DNA of 64,000 bases from DAOUKH01 sp964291475 (GCA_964291475.2 OZ220083.1:434001-498000); one strand, 5' to 3'; counted from the stretch's first letter, positions 25,432 through 34,158 are shown. Notes: generated from the letters alone by a model not told the origin. Numbers and translations are program-made.

Positions 25432-26271
25432 CTACCTGAACGGCTCGTCGCGGCGGCGGATGAACTCGCGGAGTCCCAGGTCCTCGCGCTCACGGTGCAG
25501 TCGTTTGTGCTCGTCGCCGAAGTGGTTGGCGATCCACACCTCGGTGTGCTCCTCGTGGCTGGAGCGCCAGCCCATGCCGTCGAGCATGCGGTTGATGGAG
25601 CGTTTCGTGGCTTGGAGGGTGGCCGGCGGCGTTAGCGCGATCTTCCGGGCCAGCCGCATCGTCTCCTCGTCGAGTTGGTCGCGGGGGACGACTCTGTTCA
25701 CCGCGCCCAGCCGCCACGCTTCCTCGGCCGTGATCGGATCGCCGAGCCATAGCACTTCCTTGGCCTTCCGCACGCCGAGGTCCCACGGCTCCATCAGTAC
25801 CTCCACCGCGGTGGAGCCCATGCGCACGACGGGGTCGGCGATCATGGTGTCGTCGGCGGCGACGATGAGGTCGCACATCGCGGCCATCGCCCAGCCGCCG
25901 GCGATCACGTGGCCCTGCACCTGGGCGATGTTCGGCTTCTTGGCGTAGTGGATGTTGAGGAAGAGCCGCAGGATCTTGCGGACGAACTCGGAGACCTTCT
26001 CGGTGTCGCCCTCGAACCACTTGCGGGGGTCGTCGGCGCCGAACGCCGTGGGGTCCCGCGGCAACTGCTTCATGTCGTGGCCGGCGGAGAAGGCGCGCCC
26101 GGCGCCCTTGATGATGACGACGCGGACGTCGTCGTCCTCGTCGGCCGTGCGGAGGGCGTGGTCGACCTCCTCCTTGAGCGTCTCGTTCTGAGCGTTGAGC
26201 AGTTCGGGACGGTTGAGAGTGACGACCGCCACCGCCTCGTCGACCTCGTACAGGATGTGCTCGTAGGACAT
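25432..26271 (-). CDS. Enoyl-CoA hydratase/isomerase family protein, tandem paralogue
   Basis: 279 residues. It shares GRAFSAGHDMK, KWFEGDTE, CDLIVAADD, EPWDLGVRKAKEVLW and LQATKRSINRMLDGMGW with the protein encoded just downstream, so the two arose by duplication. As there, the Glu144 position is Val (ADPVVRMG) and the Glu164 position is Glu. It is encoded 32 nt downstream of a CoA-transferase, in one operon with three of them, and probably acts on the CoA thioester they make. Confidence 0.85.
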   Translation of the reverse strand: MSYEHILYEVDEAVAVVTLNRPELLNAQNETLKEEVDHALRTADEDDDVRVVIIKGAGRAFSAGHDMKQLPRDPTAFGADDPRKWFEGDTEKVSEFVRKILRLFLNIHYAKKPNIAQVQGHVIAGGWAMAAMCDLIVAADDTMIADPVVRMGSTAVEVLMEPWDLGVRKAKEVLWLGDPITAEEAWRLGAVNRVVPRDQLDEETMRLARKIALTPPATLQATKRSINRMLDGMGWRSSHEEHTEVWIANHFGDEHKRLHREREDLGLREFIRRRDEPFR

Positions 26272-26303
26272 GGGCCTTCCTCCTCACTCCAAGCGGGGCC
26301 ACG

Positions 26304-27506
26304 CTAGACGAGGACTTCGTCTCTCGTCAATCTCTCGATCCGCGCCTTGGTCTTGCCGAGCAGGTCGCCGAGGACGAAGTCGTTGTCGGCCCCGATATTC
26401 GCCACGGTGCGGCGAATTCTCGCCGGCGTCCGCTCCAGCTTCCATGGATTGGTGTAGGCCACGTTTCCGACGTCCATGGGTACGTCGGACTCGACGGCGA
26501 GCGGCCTGCGGTATTGAAGGTGCGGATCGTCGAGCTGGCCGCGTGCGTCGAGGACGGGATAGGCGGGCACGCCGGCGGCTTGCAGCCGGTAGGTGAGCTG
26601 CCAGCGATCGAAACCGGCGGTCCATGTGCCCACCGCCGCGTCGATCTCCTCATAGGCACGGAGTCGTTGGAAGGCGTCGCGGTAGCGGCGCAGGGGGGTC
26701 GCCGCCGGGCCCATGCATGCGAGCAAGGCTTGAAACTGGGCTTCGTTTTCGGCGGAGATGGCGATCCAGTGGTCGTCGCCGGCGCAGGGATAGATGCCGT
26801 GGGGCGCGGTGGTGGGCGAGCGGTTGCCGCGGAAGCCCATCGTCCGCCCGTTCATCGAGTATTCGAGTACCGCCTCGGCGTCGACGGCCAGCAGGGCCTC
26901 GCCCTGCGCCAGGTCGATCTGCTGCCCCTCGCCGGTCTTGTCGCGGTGCGCCAACGCGGCCATAACGGCGATGAAGCCGAAGGACGCTCCCAAGGGGTCG
27001 CCCTCGGCGGTGTCGGCGCGTGGCCAGGTCTCTCCCGGGTAGCCGATCAGGCTGGCGCGGCCGTAGAGGCCGGAGAGCGACGGCCCCTGCGTCAGGCGGT
27101 CGCGCCAGGGGCCGTCTAGGCCCGCCGCGGGGAGGGAGAGCATGATCAGCGACGGGTTGAGCCGGCGGAGGGTGTCGTAGCCGAGCCCCAGCCCCGGAAG
27201 GGTGCGAGGAGCGAAGTTCTCCACCACGACGTCGACGATCCGGGCGAGGTCGCGGACGAGCTCGACGCCTGGTGAGTGGGACAGGTCGACGCTGAGGCAG
27301 ATGCGGTTGCGCAGGTAGTAGGACGCCGCGTGCTCGGGCGGGTCGTCGGGGCCGAACTCGGGACGGCCCGACATGACGGCGCGCCCCCGCGTCTCGACGC
27401 GGACGATCTCTGCGCCCATGTCGCCGAGCATATGGACGCAGAGCGGCCCCGCCCAGATCTGGCCGAGGTCGAGCACCCGCAGGCCCTCCAGCGCGCCGGT
27501 CCTCAT
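26304..27506 (-). CDS. Family III CoA-transferase (CaiB/BaiF), catalytic-Asp subunit of a second coupled pair
   Basis: 400 residues. Motifs: LRVLDLGQIWAGPLC at the N-terminus, GAEIVRVETRG, VVVENFAPRTLPGLGLGYD, then TAEGDPLGASFG with the catalytic Asp, and KTGEGQQIDLAQGEAL at the usual distance. CAGDDHWIAIS and the small domain follow. Its ATG overlaps the stop of the previous CoA-transferase by 4 nt; that protein has Glu at the Asp position, so the arrangement repeats the one at 18.7-21.1 kb. Confidence 0.9.
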   Translation of the reverse strand: MRTGALEGLRVLDLGQIWAGPLCVHMLGDMGAEIVRVETRGRAVMSGRPEFGPDDPPEHAASYYLRNRICLSVDLSHSPGVELVRDLARIVDVVVENFAPRTLPGLGLGYDTLRRLNPSLIMLSLPAAGLDGPWRDRLTQGPSLSGLYGRASLIGYPGETWPRADTAEGDPLGASFGFIAVMAALAHRDKTGEGQQIDLAQGEALLAVDAEAVLEYSMNGRTMGFRGNRSPTTAPHGIYPCAGDDHWIAISAENEAQFQALLACMGPAATPLRRYRDAFQRLRAYEEIDAAVGTWTAGFDRWQLTYRLQAAGVPAYPVLDARGQLDDPHLQYRRPLAVESDVPMDVGNVAYTNPWKLERTPARIRRTVANIGADNDFVLGDLLGKTKARIERLTRDEVLV

Positions 27507-28771
27507 ATGATCCCCGCTCTGCTCAGGGCGACGAGCTCACTCGGCTCGACCCCAAGCATCTCGCAATAGACCTGCCGGTTGTCGGCTCCAAGCCGCGGCG
27601 CTGGAGCCGGGTTCAGGACGCAGGCGGGAAGGCGGAAGGGCAGGCCCGGAGCGTAGGCCTCGCCGCCCGGATAGCTGACCGGCGCCAGGGACTTCCGGTG
27701 CCGCATGTGGTCCGAATCCAAGACTTCGGCGATGGTGTGCACCGGCTGGAAGGGGACGGGCAGGCGCCCGAAGAGGTCGAAGAGCTCCGCCTTGGTCTTG
27801 GTTTCAAGCCATTGCATCTGCAGGGCGTCGAGGGTGTCGAAGCCGAGGTCTTCCTCGATATAGGGCCGGTCGAGGTTGTAGATGCGTGGGTCGCTCGTCC
27901 AGTCCAGTCCCTCCATCTCGTCGAGATAGCGCTGCCAGTGACGGACCGAGGACGAGATGATGGTGACGTAGCCGTCCTTGCAGGGCAGGGTGACCCAGGG
28001 CAGCAGCCAGCCGTGATAGCCCTGGCGCGGCGTGTCGCCGCCGAATCCGACGGTGATGGCGCCGCCGAACCGCACCGCTCGGAGGTCGCGGTGCGCGCCG
28101 ACGAGGGTCGAGATCGCTTCGAGTGACGAGATTTCGACGCCCTGGCCTGCCCCGTCCCGCTCCCGGCTGTGGACGGCGGCGAGGGTCGCGGCGCAGCCTT
28201 GCAGCCCGCCCCAATACTCGGCCTCGCGGGCCGGCGACATGAGCGGCGCCCTATCGGGGTCGCCGAGGTGGTAGGCGACGGAGCCGGCGGCTGCTTGCAG
28301 CGTGCCGCCCACGAACGAGGCATGGGGGCCGTCGTTGCCGAAGACGCTGACCTGCGTCCAGATGAGGGCGGGGTCGCGCGCCGCCTCGCCGGCCAGCAAG
28401 TCGCGGAGGGACGCCGGGATGGAACCGTCGGTGACGACGACGTCGGCCCACCGCGCGAGCTCCAGGGCCAGCCGTTCGCCGGAGCGGGGCGCAAGGTCGA
28501 GGGTGACGCTCCGTTTCCCGCCGTTGAGGTAGTGGAAGAGCCCGCCCCGCTCCGAATGAGGCAGGTCGTCTGGGAATGGTCCGTAGTCGCGCAGTGGGTC
28601 GCCGGCGACCGGCTCCACCTTGATGACGTCGGCCCCAATCCCGGCGAGGAGCTTGCCACAGAAGGGCGCCGAGATCTGCTCGGCGAACTCGACGACGCGG
28701 AGGCCCGCCAAGGGGGGCGGTGTGCCGTTCGTGGTCATGCCGTCGCTGCCGTTTTTCGCAGACTCGCGCAT
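27503..28771 (-). CDS. Family III CoA-transferase (CaiB/BaiF) with Glu at the catalytic Asp position
   Basis: 422 residues from ATG 28771, or 411 from ATG 28738, which gives the more usual N-terminus; neither has a good ribosome binding site. Motifs: LAGLRVVEFAEQ, GADVIKVEPVAGD, SVTLDLAPRSG, CKDGYVTIISSSVRHW. The catalytic position reads AREAEYWGGLQG, so Glu replaces Asp before DGAGQGVEISS. It is followed by an Asp-containing paralogue (4-nt overlap) and preceded by another (4-nt gap), so three CoA-transferase genes are translated in series. Confidence 0.87.
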   Translation of the reverse strand: MRESAKNGSDGMTTNGTPPPLAGLRVVEFAEQISAPFCGKLLAGIGADVIKVEPVAGDPLRDYGPFPDDLPHSERGGLFHYLNGGKRSVTLDLAPRSGERLALELARWADVVVTDGSIPASLRDLLAGEAARDPALIWTQVSVFGNDGPHASFVGGTLQAAAGSVAYHLGDPDRAPLMSPAREAEYWGGLQGCAATLAAVHSRERDGAGQGVEISSLEAISTLVGAHRDLRAVRFGGAITVGFGGDTPRQGYHGWLLPWVTLPCKDGYVTIISSSVRHWQRYLDEMEGLDWTSDPRIYNLDRPYIEEDLGFDTLDALQMQWLETKTKAELFDLFGRLPVPFQPVHTIAEVLDSDHMRHRKSLAPVSYPGGEAYAPGLPFRLPACVLNPAPAPRLGADNRQVYCEMLGVEPSELVALSRAGII

Positions 28772-28775
28772 GGGG

Positions 28776-30047
28776 TCAGGACGGGGCCGCGTCGGTGTCG
28801 AGGCGGGCCAGCATTGGACGCAGGGCCCGGTCTTCGACGAGCGCCGCGCCGTTGCCGATCAGGGCGAGCGCGTCGTCGCGGCTCCTTCCCAAGAGGCCGC
28901 ACAAGATGTCGTCCCAGTCCTGGCCCAGTAGCGGCGCAGGACCGCGCGGTCCAGCCGTGGAGGCGTGGAAGCGCATCGGCGAGTTCATGACGCGGATTGG
29001 CGCTTCGATCACGGGATCGTCGAGGTCCACGAGCATGTCGCGGGCGTCGGTGTTGGGGTCGGCGACGACCTCTGGGATGTCGCGTACCTTACCGCAGATC
29101 AGCCCTTTCGACAGGAGCAGGTCGATGACGTCGTGGACGGAGTCGAAGCTCGACACCCAACCTTCGATGATGCGGTCGAGCTCCCGCATGCGTTCGACGC
29201 GGTCCCAGCGGGTGGCGAACCGCTCGTCGTGTTCGAGCTCGGGCATGCCCATCGTCGCCGTCAACAGGGTCCAGGCGGGATCGCTCATGGCGGCGAGGAC
29301 CATGAAGCCGTCCCTGCCGCGGTAGACGTTCACGGGGGCGTTGTCGGTGCGGCCGCTGCCCGACCGCGTCGGCTCGATAGCGCCGTCGCTGAGGAGGTAC
29401 TCCTGGACGGTGATTTCCTGCTGCCAGATGGCGCAGTCCATGAGCGCCACGTCGACGTGCTCGCCGCGGCCGGTGAGGAGCCGGTTGTAGAGCGCGGAGA
29501 CCGCGGCCCCGTAGGCGTGCAGGCCGGTGGTGGTGTCGCAGTAGGCGTTGCCCGTCCACATGGGCGGGCCGTCGGGTTCGCCGTTGATCCACATCATGCC
29601 GCTGAGCGCCTGGATGTTGTAGTCGCCGCCCCGCCGCTCAGAGTACGGCCCGTACTGGCCGAACGCCGAGATGGAGCAGAGGATCACGGAAGGATTGAGC
29701 CGGCGGAGGTCCTCATATCCGTAGCCCAGGTTGGCCATGACGCCGGGCCGGAAGTTCTCGACCACGACGTCCCCGATCGATACCAGCTCGTCGAGCACGG
29801 CCTTGCCCTCTTCGGTGCGGAGGTCGAGGGCGATGTCCCGCTTGCCCGCGTTCTGCTGAATGAAGTAGCCGCTGCGGCCCTCGCGTTGGTGCTGGAAGGA
29901 ACGGGTGTGATCGCCGCCGGGGGGCTCGACCTTGATGACCTCGGCCCCGAGGTCGGCCATGAGCCTGGTGCAGCTTGGGCCGGCGAGACCTCGCGACAGG
30001 TCTACCACCCGGACGCCTCGTAACAGTTCCGCGAGAGGTCGTTGCAT
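28776..30047 (-). CDS. Family III CoA-transferase (CaiB/BaiF)
   Basis: 423 residues. Motifs: GVRVVDLSRGLAGPSCTRL, GAEVIKVEPPGGDHTRSF, DIALDLRTEEG, VVVENFRPGVMANLGYGYE. The catalytic Asp is present in AYCDTTTGLHAYG, followed by LLTGRGEHVDVALMD. It is the first gene of the minus-strand operon that ends at 24577 and has an extended -10 promoter 28 nt upstream. It may work alone as a homodimer while the next two genes form a pair. Confidence 0.9.
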   Translation of the reverse strand: MQRPLAELLRGVRVVDLSRGLAGPSCTRLMADLGAEVIKVEPPGGDHTRSFQHQREGRSGYFIQQNAGKRDIALDLRTEEGKAVLDELVSIGDVVVENFRPGVMANLGYGYEDLRRLNPSVILCSISAFGQYGPYSERRGGDYNIQALSGMMWINGEPDGPPMWTGNAYCDTTTGLHAYGAAVSALYNRLLTGRGEHVDVALMDCAIWQQEITVQEYLLSDGAIEPTRSGSGRTDNAPVNVYRGRDGFMVLAAMSDPAWTLLTATMGMPELEHDERFATRWDRVERMRELDRIIEGWVSSFDSVHDVIDLLLSKGLICGKVRDIPEVVADPNTDARDMLVDLDDPVIEAPIRVMNSPMRFHASTAGPRGPAPLLGQDWDDILCGLLGRSRDDALALIGNGAALVEDRALRPMLARLDTDAAPS

Positions 30048-30074
30048 AATGGGGCGGGCCTGGGCCCAACCGCT

Positions 30075-30083
30075 ACTATAGCA
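30075..30083 (-). promoter_or_regulatory. Extended -10 promoter for the CoA-transferase operon
   Basis: On the minus strand TGC (30083-30081) followed by TATAGT (30080-30075), 28 nt before the first CoA-transferase start. On the opposite strand TACTAT (30074-30079) overlaps it and could serve the amidase unit, so the two divergent promoters may compete. Confidence 0.4.
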
Positions 30084-30105
30084 GCGTCATCACCCGGAGG
30101 ATGAG

Positions 30106-30300
30106 ATGCCACGCGACGAGCTAACCCCGGACAGATTCCGCACCCTGGCCGCGGACGCCGGCCTGGACGTCGACGATCAGCACCTCGCCGACCTCTATCC
30201 GAGCGTCGTCGCGCTGCGGGAGGTGCTGGACAAGCTTCGGGCCGCCGAGGTCGGCGACGAGGAGCCGGTGCTGGTGTTCCGGCCGGGGCCGACGCCATGA
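30106..30300 (+). CDS. Small amidase-partner subunit, AtzG/GatC-like
   Basis: 64 residues, starting 12 nt after GGAGGATG-type spacing and overlapping the amidase start by 4 nt (ATGA). The protein is two helices (LTPDRFRTLAADAGLDVDDQ, and SVVALREVLDKLRA), then an extended tail ending EPVLVFRPGPTP. This layout, a short two-helix protein with a Pro-rich tail encoded directly before an amidase-signature enzyme, matches AtzG (partner of the amidase AtzE) and is analogous to GatC with GatA. It would wrap around and stabilise the amidase. Assigned from layout and context. Confidence 0.65.
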   Translation: MPRDELTPDRFRTLAADAGLDVDDQHLADLYPSVVALREVLDKLRAAEVGDEEPVLVFRPGPTP

Positions 30301-31709
30301 GCGCGGGCGATCTCTGCCATCGTCCGATCCCCGAGCTGAGCGCCCTGCTGCGCTCGCGGCAGGTCTCGCCCGTCGAGGTCGTGGGGGCGTTCCTCGACCG
30401 CATTGACCGGGTCGAGCCTGAGGTCAACGCCTTCATCACCGTGGCGCGCGACGAAGCGACGCGAGCGGCGCAGCAGGCCGAGGCGGAGATGGCGCGCGGC
30501 GAGTATCGCGGGACGATGCACGGCATCCCCGTCGGGATCAAGGACCTTTACGACACCGCAGGCATCCGCACCACCTCCGGCTCGAAGATCGACGCCGACC
30601 GCGTCCCCACCGCCGACAGCGCCGTCGTCGAGGGGCTGAAGACCGCGGGGGCGGTCATCATCGGCAAGCTGATGATGACCGAGTTCGCTTTCGGCGAGCA
30701 GGGCCGCAACGCCCACTACGGCGACGTCCGCAATGCGTGGGACCTCTCGAGGATGCCCGGTGGCTCGAGCACGGGCTCGGCGGCGAGCGTCGCGGCGGGC
30801 GAATGCGCCGCCTCCCTCGGCAGCGACACGGGCGGCTCGATCCGGGTGCCGGCGTCGCTCTGCGGCCTCGCCGGACTGAAGCCCACCTATGGACTGGTGA
30901 GCCGGCGGGGCATGACGCCGCTCTCGTGGTCGCTCGACCATGCCGGGCCGCTCGCCCGCACCGTCGAGGGCGCGGCGGCGGCGCTGCAGGCCATCGCCGG
31001 TCATGACCCGCTCGATCCGACCTCGGCCGACGCACCGGTCCCCAACTACGAGGAGCGTCTGACGGGGGAGGTGCGCGGACTCCGCGTCGGGGTGCTGCGC
31101 GAGTACGTGTGGGACCTAATCGACCCGGAGGTTGAGCGCCTGACACGCGCCGCTTTCGAGCAGGTGGCGGGCCTGGGGGTGGAGGTCGAGGACGTCTCGG
31201 TGCCGCGCCTAGAGGACTATGGCCTGGTGATGAGCACGATCATCCCCGCCGACGCGGCGGCGGTCCACCGGGAGACGGTCCTCAAGCGGGGCGCCGACTA
31301 CGATCCGGTGACCCGGATTCACATCGAGTCGGGGCTGTTCGTCACGGCGGCGGACTACTCGAAGGCAAACCAACTGCGGGCCTCGCTGAACCGCGACATC
31401 GCGCAGGTGCTGGAGCGCGTCGACTTCCTGATGACGCCGACCTGCCCCGTGACCGCGCCCTCATACGCCGCGCCGGTGGTGACGCTCGGCGGCCAGGAGT
31501 TTCCCTCGCGGATGGTCCTCTCTCGAATCACCCGGCTCTTCAACTCGAACGGCCTGCCCGCAGCCACCGTTCCCTGCGGGTTCTCCGAAGGGCTGCCGGT
31601 GGGCCTGCAGATCGCCGGGCGCGCCTTTGACGATGCGGGCGTGCTGAACATGGCCTACGCCTACGAGCAGGCCGCCGGTTGGCATACGCGGCGGCCGCCG
31701 CTGGAATAG
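30297..31709 (+). CDS. Amidase-signature family amidase (GatA/AtzE-like)
   Basis: 470 residues. The Ser-cisSer-Lys triad is intact: Lys in VGIKDLYDTAG (near 81), the Gly/Ser-rich signature GGSSTGSAASVAAG (cis-Ser, near 156), and the nucleophile Ser in LGSDTGGSIRVPAS (near 180). The C-terminal GLPVGLQIAGRAFDD is typical. It hydrolyses a carboxamide or related C-N bond. No GatB gene is near, so it is probably a catabolic amidase rather than part of the tRNA amidotransferase. Translational coupling to the small upstream gene suggests a complex. Confidence 0.87.
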   Translation: MSAGDLCHRPIPELSALLRSRQVSPVEVVGAFLDRIDRVEPEVNAFITVARDEATRAAQQAEAEMARGEYRGTMHGIPVGIKDLYDTAGIRTTSGSKIDADRVPTADSAVVEGLKTAGAVIIGKLMMTEFAFGEQGRNAHYGDVRNAWDLSRMPGGSSTGSAASVAAGECAASLGSDTGGSIRVPASLCGLAGLKPTYGLVSRRGMTPLSWSLDHAGPLARTVEGAAAALQAIAGHDPLDPTSADAPVPNYEERLTGEVRGLRVGVLREYVWDLIDPEVERLTRAAFEQVAGLGVEVEDVSVPRLEDYGLVMSTIIPADAAAVHRETVLKRGADYDPVTRIHIESGLFVTAADYSKANQLRASLNRDIAQVLERVDFLMTPTCPVTAPSYAAPVVTLGGQEFPSRMVLSRITRLFNSNGLPAATVPCGFSEGLPVGLQIAGRAFDDAGVLNMAYAYEQAAGWHTRRPPLE

Positions 31710-31782
31710 CCCTTCGCTCGAAGACGTTGAGCGGTGCGGTAGACTACTCCGCGCCCCGACACCTACCAAGGAGCCGTCCACC

Positions 31783-32973
31783 ATGGCCAGAAACGTCATC
31801 CCGGTCGACCCGGACAAATTTCCCTGGCTCGACCTTCGCCGCTACACGTTCTCGTTGGGAACGGAGAAGGACGGGGTCGTCTACGTCTCGGGCCACACCG
31901 CGAGCAGCTACAACGAGGAGAAGCGGCGCGTCCTTTGCGAGGGCGACATCGTGGAGCAGTCCAAGGTGGCGTGGGAGAAGATCGGGGTCGTGCTCGAAGC
32001 GGCGGGCATGACGTACGACAACATCGTACGCACGACCGACTACATCGCGCCGCCCGGCCTCGGCAAGTTTCGCGGCACCGCGGCGGTCCGCGAGGAGTAC
32101 ATGGGCAAGAGCCCCGTGGCCTCGACCGGGGTGCTGGTACACAGCTTGCTGCGGCCCGACGCGCTCATCGAGATCAACGCCATCGCGGTCAAGGGAAAGA
32201 AGGAAGCGATCATCCCGCCCGGCCCCGAATTCGAGCGCTTCAAGGAGCTGACCTACGCGCCGGCCGTCAAGGTCGACAACAAGGTCTGGCTCACCGGGGT
32301 CATCACGCTGGAGCCGAACGACACGGTCGGTCAGGCCACGTGGTGCTACGACCGGATGGAGAAGATTTTGTCCGCCGCCGGCGCCTCGTTCGGCGACGTG
32401 GTCAACACAATGAACTACGTGGACCCGCAGGCCACTGTCACCTATCCCGATGTCAGAAAGCTGCGCGAGCAGCGTTTCGGCGGCGTCTACCCGGCTTCCA
32501 GCAGCGTCCACTTCCACCGCATGCTCTCGCCGCACGGCCACCTGGAAATTGAGGCCACCGCGATCATCGGCGGCGGCCGCGAGCAGATCGTGCCGTCGGG
32601 CTGGGAGCAGTCGTGGGCTGAGATGACGGCGGCCCCGGCGGTCAAGAAGGGGAACCTGCTCTACATCTCCGGCCAGGCGTCGGTCGACCACACGACGGGC
32701 GAGAGCCAGGTGCACAAGTACGACCTCGTCGAGCAGGCCCGGCAGGCCTACCGCAACGTGGCCGCGATCTGCGCCGAGGCCGGCGTCGGGGTGGACGACA
32801 TCATGTACACCTTGGAGTGCACGCCGCCGACGGCGCAGAACGAGGTGCGCGGTCTCGCCGCCGTCCGCCGCGACGTCTTCGGCGACGACTTCCCCGCCGC
32901 GACCGGGCTCACCATCCACCAGAATGCGCGGCCGGAGCAGGTCTTCCAGGTCGTCGCCGTCGCCGTCGTTTGA
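31783..32973 (+). CDS. Three RidA/YjgF-type domains fused in one protein
   Basis: 396 residues, about three times the usual RidA length. Domain 1 (about 1-130: VVYVSGHTAS, then VVLEAAGMTYDNIVRTTDYI, ending ALIEINAIAV); domain 2 (about 135-262: KVWLTGVI, then KILSAAGASFGDVVNTMNYV, ending HLEIEATAII); domain 3 (about 268-396: LLYISGQAS, then AICAEAGVGVDDIMYTLECT, ending FQVVAVAVV). Normal RidA forms a homotrimer that deaminates reactive enamines with a conserved Arg (Arg105 in E. coli); here those positions read PVASTG, PASSSV and PAATGL, so no copy has the Arg. It is probably a pseudo-trimer of the RidA type in which ligand binding has diverged. Confidence 0.85.
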   Translation: MARNVIPVDPDKFPWLDLRRYTFSLGTEKDGVVYVSGHTASSYNEEKRRVLCEGDIVEQSKVAWEKIGVVLEAAGMTYDNIVRTTDYIAPPGLGKFRGTAAVREEYMGKSPVASTGVLVHSLLRPDALIEINAIAVKGKKEAIIPPGPEFERFKELTYAPAVKVDNKVWLTGVITLEPNDTVGQATWCYDRMEKILSAAGASFGDVVNTMNYVDPQATVTYPDVRKLREQRFGGVYPASSSVHFHRMLSPHGHLEIEATAIIGGGREQIVPSGWEQSWAEMTAAPAVKKGNLLYISGQASVDHTTGESQVHKYDLVEQARQAYRNVAAICAEAGVGVDDIMYTLECTPPTAQNEVRGLAAVRRDVFGDDFPAATGLTIHQNARPEQVFQVVAVAVV

Positions 32974-33008
32974 TCCGCGGCGCCAAGCCGTTCCGCTAGG
33001 GAGCATCC

Positions 33009-33815
33009 ATGGACTACACGACCATCATCCTTGAGAACAAGGACCACATCGCGAAGCTGACGCTCAACCGGCCCGACGTGCTCAACGCGATCAACGAGCA
33101 GATGTTCAAGGAGATGACGCACGCGCTGCGCGCCGTCGCCGAGGACCGCGAGGTGCGGGTCTTCATCTTGACCGGCGCGGGCCGCGCCTTCACCGCGGCC
33201 ACCGACATCAAGGAGGAGCGCGGCACGACCGACCGGCTCTTGGGCGACCTGACCGAGCTCGAAATCCTGACCTACATCCGCGACTACCCGCAGCAGGTGA
33301 CCCTCGGCCTGCAGAACATGCCCATGCCCACGATCGCGATGGTCAACGGCCCCGCCGTCGCCGACGGCTTCGACTGGGCCCTGGCCTGCGACCTCCGCAT
33401 CGGGAGCGAGAAGGCCCGCTTCATGAACGCCTTCCTCCAGATGGCGCTCGTGTCCAACACCGGCGCGACGTGGTTTTACCCGCGAGCGCTCGGGGTCGGC
33501 AAGGCGCTGGAGCTGCTCTACACCGGCGACTGGCTCGGCGCCGAGGAGGCCCGCGAGCTGGGCGTGCTCAACAAGCTCGTCCCGGCGGAGAAGCTGGAGG
33601 AGGAGACGATGGCGCTGGCCCGCAAGATCGCCTCCAAGCCCCCGGTGCCCAACCGCCTCGTCAAGGAGATGGTCTACAAGGGGCTGAAGCAAGACCTCGA
33701 CGAGCACCTCGTCGGCTCGGCCTACGCCGAGGCCTTCACCCTCACCACCAAGGACCACAAGGAAGCCCTCGCGGCCTACTTCGCCAAGCGCGAACCCCAC
33801 TTCACCGGCGAGTAG
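33009..33815 (+). CDS. Enoyl-CoA hydratase/isomerase family protein
   Basis: 268 residues. The fold is clear from the N-terminus (IAKLTLNRPDVLNAI) and GRAFTAATDIKEE, although the usual G-G-D is A-T-D, and from VNGPAVADGFDWALACDLRIG. The Glu144 position reads FMNAFLQMA (Phe), while the Glu164 position keeps Glu (KALELLYTGD). It is therefore unlikely to be a standard hydratase. It lies 35 nt downstream of the triple-RidA gene on the same strand. Confidence 0.83.
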   Translation: MDYTTIILENKDHIAKLTLNRPDVLNAINEQMFKEMTHALRAVAEDREVRVFILTGAGRAFTAATDIKEERGTTDRLLGDLTELEILTYIRDYPQQVTLGLQNMPMPTIAMVNGPAVADGFDWALACDLRIGSEKARFMNAFLQMALVSNTGATWFYPRALGVGKALELLYTGDWLGAEEARELGVLNKLVPAEKLEEETMALARKIASKPPVPNRLVKEMVYKGLKQDLDEHLVGSAYAEAFTLTTKDHKEALAAYFAKREPHFTGE

Positions 33816-33833
33816 TGGGGCGCAGGAGCTCGC

Positions 33834-34124
33834 TTAGATTCCGAGTTCGGCGGCGAACTCCTCGAAGTCCCGGCCCTCCCCGGCCTCGAACTGCTTCACC
33901 GCGCGTCGGAAAGACTCCATCAGCTCGGGGTCCTGCATGATTTCCAGCGTCTCCATCAAGCCCTCGTAGTCGTCCCAAGCCATGATGGCGAGGACCGGCT
34001 TTCGGTAGCGCCGCACCGCCACTACGCCTGCGGTTTCTTCAAGCTCCCCAGCAAGCTGGCCCAGCGACCTGCCGGCGTCGTGAATTCCCATCTCTCGGAT
34101 GGATTGTCTGGCCTTCACAGCCAT
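33834..34124 (-). CDS. Phd/YefM-family antitoxin
   Basis: 96 residues from the ATG at 34124, which has GGGAGG 6 nt upstream (an ATG at 34142 is less likely). N-terminal MAVKARQSIREMGIHDAGR is a DNA-binding segment of the Phd/YefM type, followed by VVAVRRYRKPVLAIMAWDDYEGLMETLE, the strand-helix characteristic of the family. The acidic C-terminus (residues 70-96, with FEEFAAELGI) would be the toxin-binding part. Encoded 34 nt downstream of the toxin, the reverse of the usual gene order. Confidence 0.8.
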   Translation of the reverse strand: MAVKARQSIREMGIHDAGRSLGQLAGELEETAGVVAVRRYRKPVLAIMAWDDYEGLMETLEIMQDPELMESFRRAVKQFEAGEGRDFEEFAAELGI

Positions 34125-34158
34125 GCTGCTCCTCCCTTGCATGCGGTCCCCTCACTAT

